This document shows, one piece after another, positions 18,066-26,477 of a stretch of DNA of 64,000 nucleotides. The notes beneath the pieces were generated by a model, which saw only the letters and a list, made by a program, of their open reading frames with translations, did no database searches and was not told the origin of the DNA. The DNA comes from DASQZK01 sp963764345. Its GTDB lineage: Bacteria; Bacteroidota; Bacteroidia; Bacteroidales; GCA-2748055. The first letter of the stretch is position 1. Each line of letters begins with the position of its first letter. The position numbers were made by a program, and so were the translations under genes. The stretch is taken from assembly GCA_963764345.1 (NCBI GenBank), contig CAVXSF010000009.1, positions 719,293 through 783,292 of the forward strand. The letters are read 5' to 3'.

Positions 18066-19589
18066 ATGAGGAATGCATTGTTCATATTCTCGTTGATGGC
18101 AGCACTGCTGTCGGTAACTGCCTGTAATACCCCTGCTCCAACCACTCCTTCTACTTCAGATACGGGGAAATTCAAACCCGATGAAAACTCATTTAAGCAA
18201 TATCAATATCCGGAATGGTTTCGTGATGCCAAGCTGGGATTCTGGTCCCATTGGGGTCCCCAGGCTGTTCCCCGGCAGGGTGACTGGTACGCACGTAAGA
18301 TGTACCAGGAAGGGAGTGATGATTACAAATATCAGGTTGAACATTACGGGCATCCATCAAAATTTGGGTATAAAGACATTATTCCTCTGTGGAAGGCCCA
18401 AAGATGGGACCCGGATAAATTGATGGCCCTGTATAAAAAAGCCGGGGCAAAGTACTTTGTCTCCATGGGCAGTCATCACGACGACTTTTTCCTCTGGGAT
18501 TCAAAGATTCATCCCTGGAATGCCGTTAACTACGGCCCTCACAAAGATGTAGTGGGATTATGGCAGAAAGCAGCCAAAAAGGAAGGATTAAAGTTTGGGG
18601 TGTCGGAACACCTGGGGGCCAGTTTTACCTGGTTTCAGACCAGCCACTTAGCAGACACCATCGGACCAATGAAAGGGGTACCCTACGATGGGAATGACCC
18701 CATGTATCAGGACCTGTATCATGCCAAAGCCATGCCGGATGACCAGGGCTGGCTGAGCAATAACCAGGAATGGCAGCGGGAATGGATGTTCAGTATCAAG
18801 GAGTTAATCGACAAATATCATCCTGATTTGCTCTATTCAGACAGCCAGTTTCCTTATGGAGAATACGGCCGGAATATGCTTGCCTATTATTACAACACAG
18901 ATATGACAAAGAACGGGGGAAAACTGGAAGCTGTATATACGTGTAAACAGGCCTCGGAAGGCATGTGGGTCGACGACCTGGAGAGAGGCGTGATGGATAC
19001 CATCAGCAAATTCCCATGGCAAACAGACACCTCCATCGGGGACTGGTATTACCGAACCGGTCAGAAATATAAGAGCGCCAATCTCGTGATTCAGATGCTG
19101 GTTGATATTGTCAGTAAAAATGGCAACCTGCTGATCAATATCGTGCAAACACCTGAAGGAGACCTTGAACCGGATGTGTTGAAAATTGTAGATGGGATCG
19201 GCCAGTGGATGGCATTAAATGGTGAAGGTATTTACGGTACCCGGCCCTGGAAAGTATACGGAGAGCATCCGGTAGAAGAAAAGCTTGTGAAAAGCGAAAA
19301 GTTCAATGAGGAAAAAATTGAGTATAGTGCCGGAGATATACGTTTCACAACCAAAGGGGATACCCTGTATGCATTTTGTCTGGACACACCGGCAGAAGAT
19401 GTACATATTCACTCACTGGGAAAAAATTCAAAATATAATGATCGATCGATAAAATCCATTCATTTGCTGGGAAGCGATGAAAGCGTTAAATGGGAACAGG
19501 GGGAAGACGAACTGGTTATCGATAAACCGGCTAAAATGCCTGAAAGTCAGGTACGGGTACTCGGATTCATGATTGAGTTTGGGGATTGA
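18066..19589 (+). CDS. GH29-family alpha-L-fucosidase-like lipoprotein
   Basis: I chose the ATG at 18066 because it gives MRNALFIFSLMAALLSVTAC, a lipoprotein signal with the cysteine at 20; the frame is open back to 17991. The 507-residue protein has GH29 hallmarks: KLGFWSHWGPQAVP, YFVSMGSHHDDFFLWDS (GH29 usually has K/S-HHDGF), WNAVNYGPHKDVVG, and the likely nucleophile D259 in PDLLYSDSQF. GH29 enzymes release alpha-L-fucose with retention. The HHDDF and YSDSQF variants place it in a divergent GH29 branch, so the sugar released may not be fucose. It is the first gene of a plus-strand unit with the symporter, GH130 and GH36-like genes. Confidence 0.82.
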   Translation: MRNALFIFSLMAALLSVTACNTPAPTTPSTSDTGKFKPDENSFKQYQYPEWFRDAKLGFWSHWGPQAVPRQGDWYARKMYQEGSDDYKYQVEHYGHPSKFGYKDIIPLWKAQRWDPDKLMALYKKAGAKYFVSMGSHHDDFFLWDSKIHPWNAVNYGPHKDVVGLWQKAAKKEGLKFGVSEHLGASFTWFQTSHLADTIGPMKGVPYDGNDPMYQDLYHAKAMPDDQGWLSNNQEWQREWMFSIKELIDKYHPDLLYSDSQFPYGEYGRNMLAYYYNTDMTKNGGKLEAVYTCKQASEGMWVDDLERGVMDTISKFPWQTDTSIGDWYYRTGQKYKSANLVIQMLVDIVSKNGNLLINIVQTPEGDLEPDVLKIVDGIGQWMALNGEGIYGTRPWKVYGEHPVEEKLVKSEKFNEEKIEYSAGDIRFTTKGDTLYAFCLDTPAEDVHIHSLGKNSKYNDRSIKSIHLLGSDESVKWEQGEDELVIDKPAKMPESQVRVLGFMIEFGD

Positions 19590-19853
19590 CAGGTCAGCCA
19601 GGCAGTTCTGAATAGGCAGGTGGGGCATCCAGTGACGGACTTCAGAACATGTTTTACCGGTAAACCCTACCCTGGAAGATACTGCACGTGAAACGAAAAT
19701 TGTTTTTATATCTCTTCTTTTTCCGTTCCGTTTCTTCACCTGACAGGTATTGAAAAGACCATGTATACAACTGTTTACATGTCGAAAAGAATGATGTAAA
19801 TAATTAAGCCTTTATTAATCTTTAAAATCAAATTTTTAACTGAAGCATTAGAG

Positions 19854-21473
19854 ATGAGCGATATTATAGATGTAGTGCTTGTTACCGCTTTTTTCATCCT
19901 GATGATTGGGATGAGTATTTATTATTACCGAAAATACAAGACTGAGACTCAGACGGATGAGTTCCTTACCGGAGGCCGGCACATGAACTGGTTTCAAACC
20001 GCAATGGCCCTTATAGGTACCATGTTTGACCCGGGGATCATGGGGAATTCAGCTCTCGCCTTCGTTTGGGGTTTCTATATTGTCCAATGGAATGCCGTTC
20101 ATATATGGTTTACAGCAGCATTTGCCGGTATGTTTTTTATTGCGATTTATTGGCGGTCGAAAATAACCACAACAACCGAATATCTTGAAAAAAGATTCAA
20201 CTATGCTTCCCGTGCAGTCTTTTCCGTCATCATGTCGCTCATGCTTATAAGCTGGTTAGCTTATGGTGTTTACATGGGTGGAATATTGTTGCATAATTTT
20301 GTAGGATGGAATTTGTTTCTGGGTTCTCTATTGATGATAACGGTATGTGCATTTATGGTTATACTGGGAGGCGTGAGAACCATGCTGACCATGAGTGTTT
20401 TTCAGTCTGCACTATTAATTTTTGCCATACTCGGTGTAGGTATTGCAGGATTTGTTCTGGTAGGCGGCTTTCCTGGAATCAGAGAAATAACTGCATTAGG
20501 AAAAGCCGGAACACCACTGAAGAGTCTTGTACCCCCCATGCATTTCAGCCCTTTCTCAAAAGATCTGTATCCTTTTCCGGCTATACCTACATTCTGTATA
20601 ATTGCCGGACTTTCCTGGATTGTTTGTAACTTCTCAATGGCACAGAGATTCCTGGCGGCCAAAGATGAATCTCATGCACAGAAAGCATTGTTGGTTGCCG
20701 GAATAGCAAATTCACTGATCTATTTCCTGGCCTATGCTGTTGGTATTGCGATGAGGAAGTTATTTCCCGCTACAAATCCGGATGATGCGTTTATGCAATT
20801 ACTTCTCAAATTTCCTACGGGGATAAAGGGATTGTTGCTCATTGGATTAATAGCGGCCCTCTTTTCATCTAAATCAGGATTGTTATCGGCAACCGGAAGT
20901 TTGCTTGCTCAGGATATTTATGCCCGTATTATTAATAAAAATGCTTCTGAAAAGCAGATCGTGAAAGTTACCAGGATCATTGAATTCGTAATCTGTATCA
21001 TTGTTTTATGCCTCTTACCGCTATTTATTCATTCTACTGAGCATAGAATTCCAGCTTACGAAATTATCCTTACGTTTATGGGGGATGTTATGGGCGTGAT
21101 TGTCGCGATATTCGTCCTCGGGATTTTTTCAAAACGAACCACTGCATGGGCTTCCTTTTACGGAGTGGTGATCGCCTCAATCGTTGGAGCTGTTTTACAC
21201 TATGCTCCACTTGGCACCCCGTATGAACTGAATTTCTCCTTTATTGGCAGCCTTGAATTTGCCCTAGCAATTATTATCAGTGTTATCGGAAGTCGTTTTG
21301 AAAAACCAAAATCAGCTTCTGAACTCAGGAACCTTACTATCTGGACGCTGGATGATGTACCGGGCCCCTGGGTCGGGGTTAAATCATGGCCTGGTTTATG
21401 GAAGTGGGCCGTCATCCTCCCCATAGTATGGGTCGTGATAACGATAACGTGGCAGTTGTATATGAAAGTCTGA
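19854..21473 (+). CDS. Sodium:solute symporter (SSS family), probably a sugar carrier
   Basis: The 539-residue inner-membrane protein has about 13-14 hydrophobic helices. SSS features include TDEFLTGGRHMNWFQTAMAL after helix 1, TTTEYLEKRF, and the loop before ALFSSKSGLLSATGSLLAQDIY, where the family has conserved small and serine residues at the sodium site. Substrates of this family are sugars, acids or amino acids. Next to GH29 and GH130, a monosaccharide or glycoside is most likely (inference). It lies 264 bases after GH29 with no clear terminator between, so read-through is plausible. Confidence 0.85.
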   Translation: MSDIIDVVLVTAFFILMIGMSIYYYRKYKTETQTDEFLTGGRHMNWFQTAMALIGTMFDPGIMGNSALAFVWGFYIVQWNAVHIWFTAAFAGMFFIAIYWRSKITTTTEYLEKRFNYASRAVFSVIMSLMLISWLAYGVYMGGILLHNFVGWNLFLGSLLMITVCAFMVILGGVRTMLTMSVFQSALLIFAILGVGIAGFVLVGGFPGIREITALGKAGTPLKSLVPPMHFSPFSKDLYPFPAIPTFCIIAGLSWIVCNFSMAQRFLAAKDESHAQKALLVAGIANSLIYFLAYAVGIAMRKLFPATNPDDAFMQLLLKFPTGIKGLLLIGLIAALFSSKSGLLSATGSLLAQDIYARIINKNASEKQIVKVTRIIEFVICIIVLCLLPLFIHSTEHRIPAYEIILTFMGDVMGVIVAIFVLGIFSKRTTAWASFYGVVIASIVGAVLHYAPLGTPYELNFSFIGSLEFALAIIISVIGSRFEKPKSASELRNLTIWTLDDVPGPWVGVKSWPGLWKWAVILPIVWVVITITWQLYMKV

Positions 21474-21614
21474 CGACTGATTCATATAACAAAAAAACAT
21501 TAAAGATGAATATAAACCCTTTATAAACGAAAAAGACAAAACCTGCACCACCATGGACTTAATCTGTCGGGTTTTAAATATTCGGAAATGACAAACTAAA
21601 AAATAAATGCATCA

Positions 21615-22583
21615 ATGAATATGATGAAGGACGCTACAAGAATAATGAAAAGACATCCGGCAAATCCTCTTTTAAAGGTTGAGGATTATCCGGGCATTGC
21701 GCAGCTTTATAATCCGTCACCCGTTCTGTACAATGATGAAACCATCTTACTGATTTCAGTTATAGAACATGCTGCACCTCATGGCAGAGGCAGGGATTTT
21801 GGTCAGACACGGGTGGCCCGAAGTAAAGATGGCGTACATTTTACCCTCTCCGATAAGAATTTTATTGATATGGGCACCTCCTCTTATCCGTATAATATTG
21901 TTAATCACCATTTTATTGACAACAGGGTAACAAAAATTGACGACACCTATTATATTATATCTCCGGTAATGTGCATGGAGGGGTTTGATTCTCCGGTAGG
22001 AGTTCTTGGCAGGACAAAAGATTTTGAGAATTATGAAAGAATGGAAATTATTACCCAGCCAAAAAACAGGGGTGCATCATTATTTCCGGAAAAAATCAAT
22101 GGCAAGTATTACAAACTCGACAGACCCGGCGGAGGTGACGGCAGCCCGGGAGAAATCTGGTTAAGCTCCTCTCCCGATCTGGTGCACTGGGGTTGTTTCC
22201 GGCCGGTGATGACTGGCGGGTACCGTTACTGGAACCTGAATAAAATGGGTCCTACACCCCCAATTAAAACGGATAAAGGGTGGCTCGTAATCATTCATGG
22301 TGTATTCACCCCTGCCGGGGGAACCTACTATTATATAGGTGCCGTACTGCTGGATCTGGCAGAACCCTGGAAAGTTATTGGCAAAACAAACAGCTATCTC
22401 ATGATGCCAACAGAGGATTACGAGCGATTCGGGAATTGTAATTTTACCATTTTCCCCTGTGGTGCAATTCCGAAATACGAGAAAGATGAACTTTGGCTGT
22501 ATTATGGTGCGACCGACGACAAGATTTGCCTGGCCACAGGTTGTATGAGTGACATTGTGGAGGCATGCATCAGGGGGATTTAA
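21615..22583 (+). CDS. GH130-family phosphorylase/hydrolase
   Basis: The 322-residue protein has no signal peptide and is predicted to be cytosolic. It has the five-bladed propeller signature of GH130: HPANPLL near the N-terminus, YNPSPVLYND, RGASLFPEKINGKYYKLDRP (about 155-174), and the closing YYGATDDKICLATG (about 296-309). GH130 enzymes mostly act on beta-mannosides, either with phosphate or by hydrolysis. I cannot assign mode or linkage from the sequence. Next to an SSS symporter it probably processes an imported glycoside. Confidence 0.82.
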   Translation: MNMMKDATRIMKRHPANPLLKVEDYPGIAQLYNPSPVLYNDETILLISVIEHAAPHGRGRDFGQTRVARSKDGVHFTLSDKNFIDMGTSSYPYNIVNHHFIDNRVTKIDDTYYIISPVMCMEGFDSPVGVLGRTKDFENYERMEIITQPKNRGASLFPEKINGKYYKLDRPGGGDGSPGEIWLSSSPDLVHWGCFRPVMTGGYRYWNLNKMGPTPPIKTDKGWLVIIHGVFTPAGGTYYYIGAVLLDLAEPWKVIGKTNSYLMMPTEDYERFGNCNFTIFPCGAIPKYEKDELWLYYGATDDKICLATGCMSDIVEACIRGI

Positions 22584-22712
22584 GGGCGTTTTTTACCGCG
22601 TTTTCAGGCCGTTAGGTTACCGGGGATGGATCTTTCCAATTTTATCAAATGGCTTTGCTCCGGAAGGAAAGATCAATCCTGCGAAATGTATAAACATTAT
22701 AACCGCAAGAAA

Positions 22713-24908
22713 ATGAGAAAAAATCTGCTTATCATTTGCATCGTCATCCTTTCCGGATGCAAACCGGTTCACAACGAAATCTCAATCAGGCATGATCAGG
22801 TTTACTATTCATGCGGTGGTCATCATCTGAACGGGATTATACCTTATATTAACAGCAGCAGACTGGAATTTAAGGCTATTGTTCCCGGCACCGACAAAAT
22901 CACTGTGAAATATGTATACCGGAAAGAAAATGCTGAAATAGCATTAGAGATTTCAACCCAAAACCATGATTCAATTTGTTTTGGCCAAATTTCTGCCGTT
23001 ATCCCGGGGAAATTAAAATGGTCGGAGAATGACACCCTGAAGGTGCTGATCACGGATAGTGATTCTATTGAAAATGGAATGATCAGCCGGGTCTACGGTC
23101 CCGTTTATTGCTGGTGCAAACCAGAAAAGTTCACAGATTTTAAATCCATTGAACCCGGAAACGGAATCCAGGTGGCCTATTGGAAGTTCACCCACAAAGA
23201 TTACTGTGTTTTGTTACCGATGGGCGGGAATGGTTTTGCCTTTTCACTTGGAAAATCTGAGCCTGGATTCGGAGCTGTAGGCCTGACCCGGTGTAATGAA
23301 GATTTAACCGGAAAAATTCCGGTGTTATCCTGGGCTATAGGACCCGATATTTACAAACTGCTTCCTTCCCTGTACAGTATGTCTTTCGAAAAAATGGGGA
23401 TATCGGGAAATCTGAGGATAAACAAGAAGCTGGATGATATGTACAACTATCTTGGCTGGGCCTCATGGAATGCGTTTCAACACGATGTGAATGAAAGCAA
23501 AATAATGGATGCCGCAAAAAGTCTGAAAAATGAAGACATCCCGGTAAGGTGGTTTTTGATTGACGACGGATGGCTTGACACCGAAAACAACAAATTAAGG
23601 AGTTTTTATCCCGATAAAACAAAATTCCCCGTCGGTTTTAACCAACTGACCACAACACTTAAGAAGGATTTCGACATTGAAGACATTGGTGTATGGCACA
23701 CGCTGAATGGTTACTGGGAAGGAATAAAGCCCGGATCCCGGCTTCAAACACTATTTCCGGATATCCTAAAATATCGGGACAGGATCGTCTGGCTTAGCGA
23801 CACCGTCACAACGTTTCAATTTGTAAATCCGTTTTCAGAGGATGGTCCTAAATTCTACGACAACTGGTATCAAATACTACAGTCTCAGGGGATCTCTTTC
23901 ATCAAAGTCGATAACCAGCTTGTCGTACAGAAGATTTCCGGAGGCAATTTCCCGATCTGGCAAACGGGCGAAAAGATGTATAATAATTTATATTCGGCAG
24001 CCGGAAAATATTTTGGAGGTAGTGTGATTAACTGCATGGAAATGGTAAATGCCGCTTATTATCATTACACAAATTCCAGCCTGGCAAGGGCGTCTGAGGA
24101 TTTCAATCCTGCCGGAAACAAATACTCACTGGAATTCAATGGCAATGCTGCAGCCCATATACTTGCCTGTTTTCATAATTCATTCTGGTTTTCGAATATG
24201 GTATGGCCTGATTTTGATATGTTTCAGTCCAGCCATCCGGATGCATTCTTTTATGCCCTGGCAAAAATAATGAGCGGGGGCCCGGTATATATCACTGATG
24301 AACCGGGAAAACATAATGCCGCATTGCTCAGGTCTTTAACTTTCTCCGACGGAAAAATTATAAAGGCCGGGGAACCGGGAATGCCGGTTGAAGGGTCTTT
24401 ATTTCAGTTGTTTGACTCTGACAAACCCTTCCAGGTTTTTTCCAGGTACAATGGATCCGGACTGCTGGCGGCATGGAATGTAAGTCCGGCAGATTCTGTC
24501 TTCGGAACCTTCACCCCTTCATCGGTCCGGGATTTAACCGGGAATACATTTGTAATTTTTGATTTCAGGAACAAAATGGTTTCTGAAAAGCTGAGGGATG
24601 ATACCGTACAGGTTTCGCTGAAGAAAATGGGGTGTGATCTTTTTTCAATAATCCCCCTGACCCAGGGTAAAGCACTCATCGGCAATATCAGCAAAATGAT
24701 CCCGATGGCCGCCATGGAAAGGATAAAGATCGACAGGAATAGAATTACAGCCCGGTCTATTGAAAAAGGACCGGTTTGGATTTATTCAAAAGTGCCGCCA
24801 AAAAAAGTCCTGGTTGATCAGCAGGAAACTGCAAATTATGTATACAACCATGACCTCCTTAAACTGGATTTGAGCAATGATGGCTGTGATATACTGGTAG
24901 AATTCTGA
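22713..24908 (+). CDS. GH36 / raffinose-synthase-like glycosidase, lipoprotein
   Basis: I start at the ATG 22713 (MRKNLLIICIVILSGCKP), which gives a lipobox LSGC with the cysteine at 16; the frame extends to 22626 without sense. The 731-residue protein resembles the raffinose-synthase/Sip1 branch of GH36: YNYLGWASWNAF (about 245-256), WFLIDDGWLD, FIKVDNQL with the likely nucleophile D400, and RASEDFNP with the likely acid/base D463. C-terminal GGPVYITDEPG also fits. The family acts on alpha-galactosides, but bacterial members of this branch are little characterised. It is the last gene of the GH29-SSS-GH130 unit and converges with the plug-domain gene across 75 bases. Confidence 0.75.
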   Translation: MRKNLLIICIVILSGCKPVHNEISIRHDQVYYSCGGHHLNGIIPYINSSRLEFKAIVPGTDKITVKYVYRKENAEIALEISTQNHDSICFGQISAVIPGKLKWSENDTLKVLITDSDSIENGMISRVYGPVYCWCKPEKFTDFKSIEPGNGIQVAYWKFTHKDYCVLLPMGGNGFAFSLGKSEPGFGAVGLTRCNEDLTGKIPVLSWAIGPDIYKLLPSLYSMSFEKMGISGNLRINKKLDDMYNYLGWASWNAFQHDVNESKIMDAAKSLKNEDIPVRWFLIDDGWLDTENNKLRSFYPDKTKFPVGFNQLTTTLKKDFDIEDIGVWHTLNGYWEGIKPGSRLQTLFPDILKYRDRIVWLSDTVTTFQFVNPFSEDGPKFYDNWYQILQSQGISFIKVDNQLVVQKISGGNFPIWQTGEKMYNNLYSAAGKYFGGSVINCMEMVNAAYYHYTNSSLARASEDFNPAGNKYSLEFNGNAAAHILACFHNSFWFSNMVWPDFDMFQSSHPDAFFYALAKIMSGGPVYITDEPGKHNAALLRSLTFSDGKIIKAGEPGMPVEGSLFQLFDSDKPFQVFSRYNGSGLLAAWNVSPADSVFGTFTPSSVRDLTGNTFVIFDFRNKMVSEKLRDDTVQVSLKKMGCDLFSIIPLTQGKALIGNISKMIPMAAMERIKIDRNRITARSIEKGPVWIYSKVPPKKVLVDQQETANYVYNHDLLKLDLSNDGCDILVEF

Positions 24909-24983
24909 TTACCCGGTTTCCGCTCTTCAATTTACATCCATACCGTGGACAAAAATTGCTCAATGGAAAAACCTGATCCCGGC

Positions 24984-25622
24984 TTACTTATTTTCACCTC
25001 CCCGGTAAGTATCGATAATCAGGACCCCGTTTGCACCTCTCATACCATAGCGGGCAGCATCTGCACCTTTGACTACCCGGATAGATTTAACATCAGCCGG
25101 TGAGATGTCATCAATCTGTTCGGCAGGTATCCCGTCTACGATGAACAGCGGGGTATTGTCCCCACCGAAGGTACCGGTCCCCTGAACCGTTACCTCAGAA
25201 CCCCTTACCAGGACACCCGGCACCTCACTTCTTATCAGTTCATATATATTGGTATAGGAAGAATATTTTCTTTTCAGGTCCTGATCTTTTGAATTTGCCG
25301 CACCGGAATTATGGCTTTTCCCTCCATTCAGGGTAATATGAATGTTCCCTTTCCCTTTAATCCTTGCTTTTCCATTTCCTGAACTGTCCGATTTTGCCAT
25401 GATTTTGCGGGCGTCCTTGTTAACAAGTACTTTGAAATCTCCCAGGCTATCTGTAACTACCGGTGATTTTACCCCGTCAACAAAAATTGCCGCTCCTTCG
25501 ACCGGTTGCTTACCGGTATCGGTAACTACGCCCGTGATCATAATTTTTTGGCCGGGTTGCTGACTAAAAAGGAAAAATGACCAGCTTGTAAGGAAGATCA
25601 TGAAAAATAATTTCTGTCTCAT
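24984..25622 (-). CDS. Plug-only TonB-receptor-like protein (no barrel)
   Basis: I start at the ATG 25622 (MRQKLFFMIFLTSWSFFLFSQ), a clean signal peptide; the frame is open to 25682. The 212-residue protein has a carboxypeptidase-like regulatory domain (ITGVVTDTGKQPVEGAAIFV, about 28-85), a low-complexity linker, and a TonB plug domain (about 118-205: YELIRSEVPGVLV, LFIVDGIPAEQIDDISP, AARYGMRGANGVLII). It ends there, with no sequence for a 22-strand barrel and no decayed barrel downstream, so it seems a complete short protein. Similar plug-only proteins occur in this phylum. Their role is unknown; interaction with SusD or another receptor is speculation. Confidence 0.7.
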   Translation of the reverse strand: MRQKLFFMIFLTSWSFFLFSQQPGQKIMITGVVTDTGKQPVEGAAIFVDGVKSPVVTDSLGDFKVLVNKDARKIMAKSDSSGNGKARIKGKGNIHITLNGGKSHNSGAANSKDQDLKRKYSSYTNIYELIRSEVPGVLVRGSEVTVQGTGTFGGDNTPLFIVDGIPAEQIDDISPADVKSIRVVKGADAARYGMRGANGVLIIDTYRGGENK

Positions 25623-26207
25623 TGGCTTAAATTTGAAATGATGAGTGATTTTGAGCAGGTTTACAAGGCCCTTTCGATTCAACCTCTCAGCTTCTTACCC
25701 TGCTTCAACATCTTTTTGACAATTCAGGTGATCCAAATATTCAAAAATTGATTAAAATAACCGGAATTATAGCCACATTTCCAATGTTCCCCCTGAATTG
25801 GAAAAGCAGAATCATGGCTCCGGTAAAAATTTTAACCAGTTACCGGTTCAGAACCAAAATAATCAATTTTTTATCCTCTGAAATTACCGTGGTGAATATC
25901 GAGTCTGACCTTAATATACGGAAGATGGAAAACCAATTCGCAGAAAAAGTGCAATTATTGACACAAATTTGATCGTGCAGGGTATTTTAAGACAGATTTT
26001 AGGATAAAAGAAAATATTGTACCGAAAAAATCATTGAAAAAAGAAACTATTGCCACTAAATATCTAAAAAAGGTAAGGGCACCAGGTTTAAGTGGTCGAA
26101 TTGGGTCATCGTTCTCCTTATTCTTGTAAATAGCTGTTTATTTGATAGTTATACCGATTCTCGTTGATCAGGTTATCTCGGGACATATTTTTTTGGGCAA
26201 TAATTAC
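25623..26207. other. Intergenic region left of the first susC
   Basis: I see no supported gene. One plus-strand frame has a short lipoprotein-like string (NWVIVLLILVNSC near 26,100) followed by a stop, without a usable start. The 200 bases right of this stretch, from 26,262 to 26,477, form the presumed leader of the susC operon. Neither a HTCS nor a sigma/anti-sigma regulator gene is present, although such genes often sit here in PULs. Confidence 0.4.
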
Positions 26208-26261
26208 ACCCTAAAAGAGAAAATGTTCCACCTTGTTTTGCCATGATGAACATTACATTTA
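26208..26261 (+). promoter_or_regulatory. Shared promoter/operator element, copy A (upstream of susC operon)
   Basis: ACCC (26208), GAGAAAATGTTCCAC (26217-26231) and the -7-like box TACATTTA (26254-26261), with 37 bases from GAG to box. The leader to the susC start is about 215 bases. Confidence 0.7.
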
Positions 26262-26477
26262 CAGAGTCGAGAAGTGAAAAGGTCGTATTTACTTTTTCTC
26301 ATCCGGACATTACTCATTTCAAGATGAAACGGAAGCGATTCCCGGCAAAGAGTGAAGGCTGATGAAACTGAGTCAAAACAAGGAATGGATGTAATGAAAA
26401 AATCTTAAGGTATGAAATGAATTTTTTTTTTAATTAAATAGCCCTAAACATTTCAAATAACCTCAAAACTAATCCAT

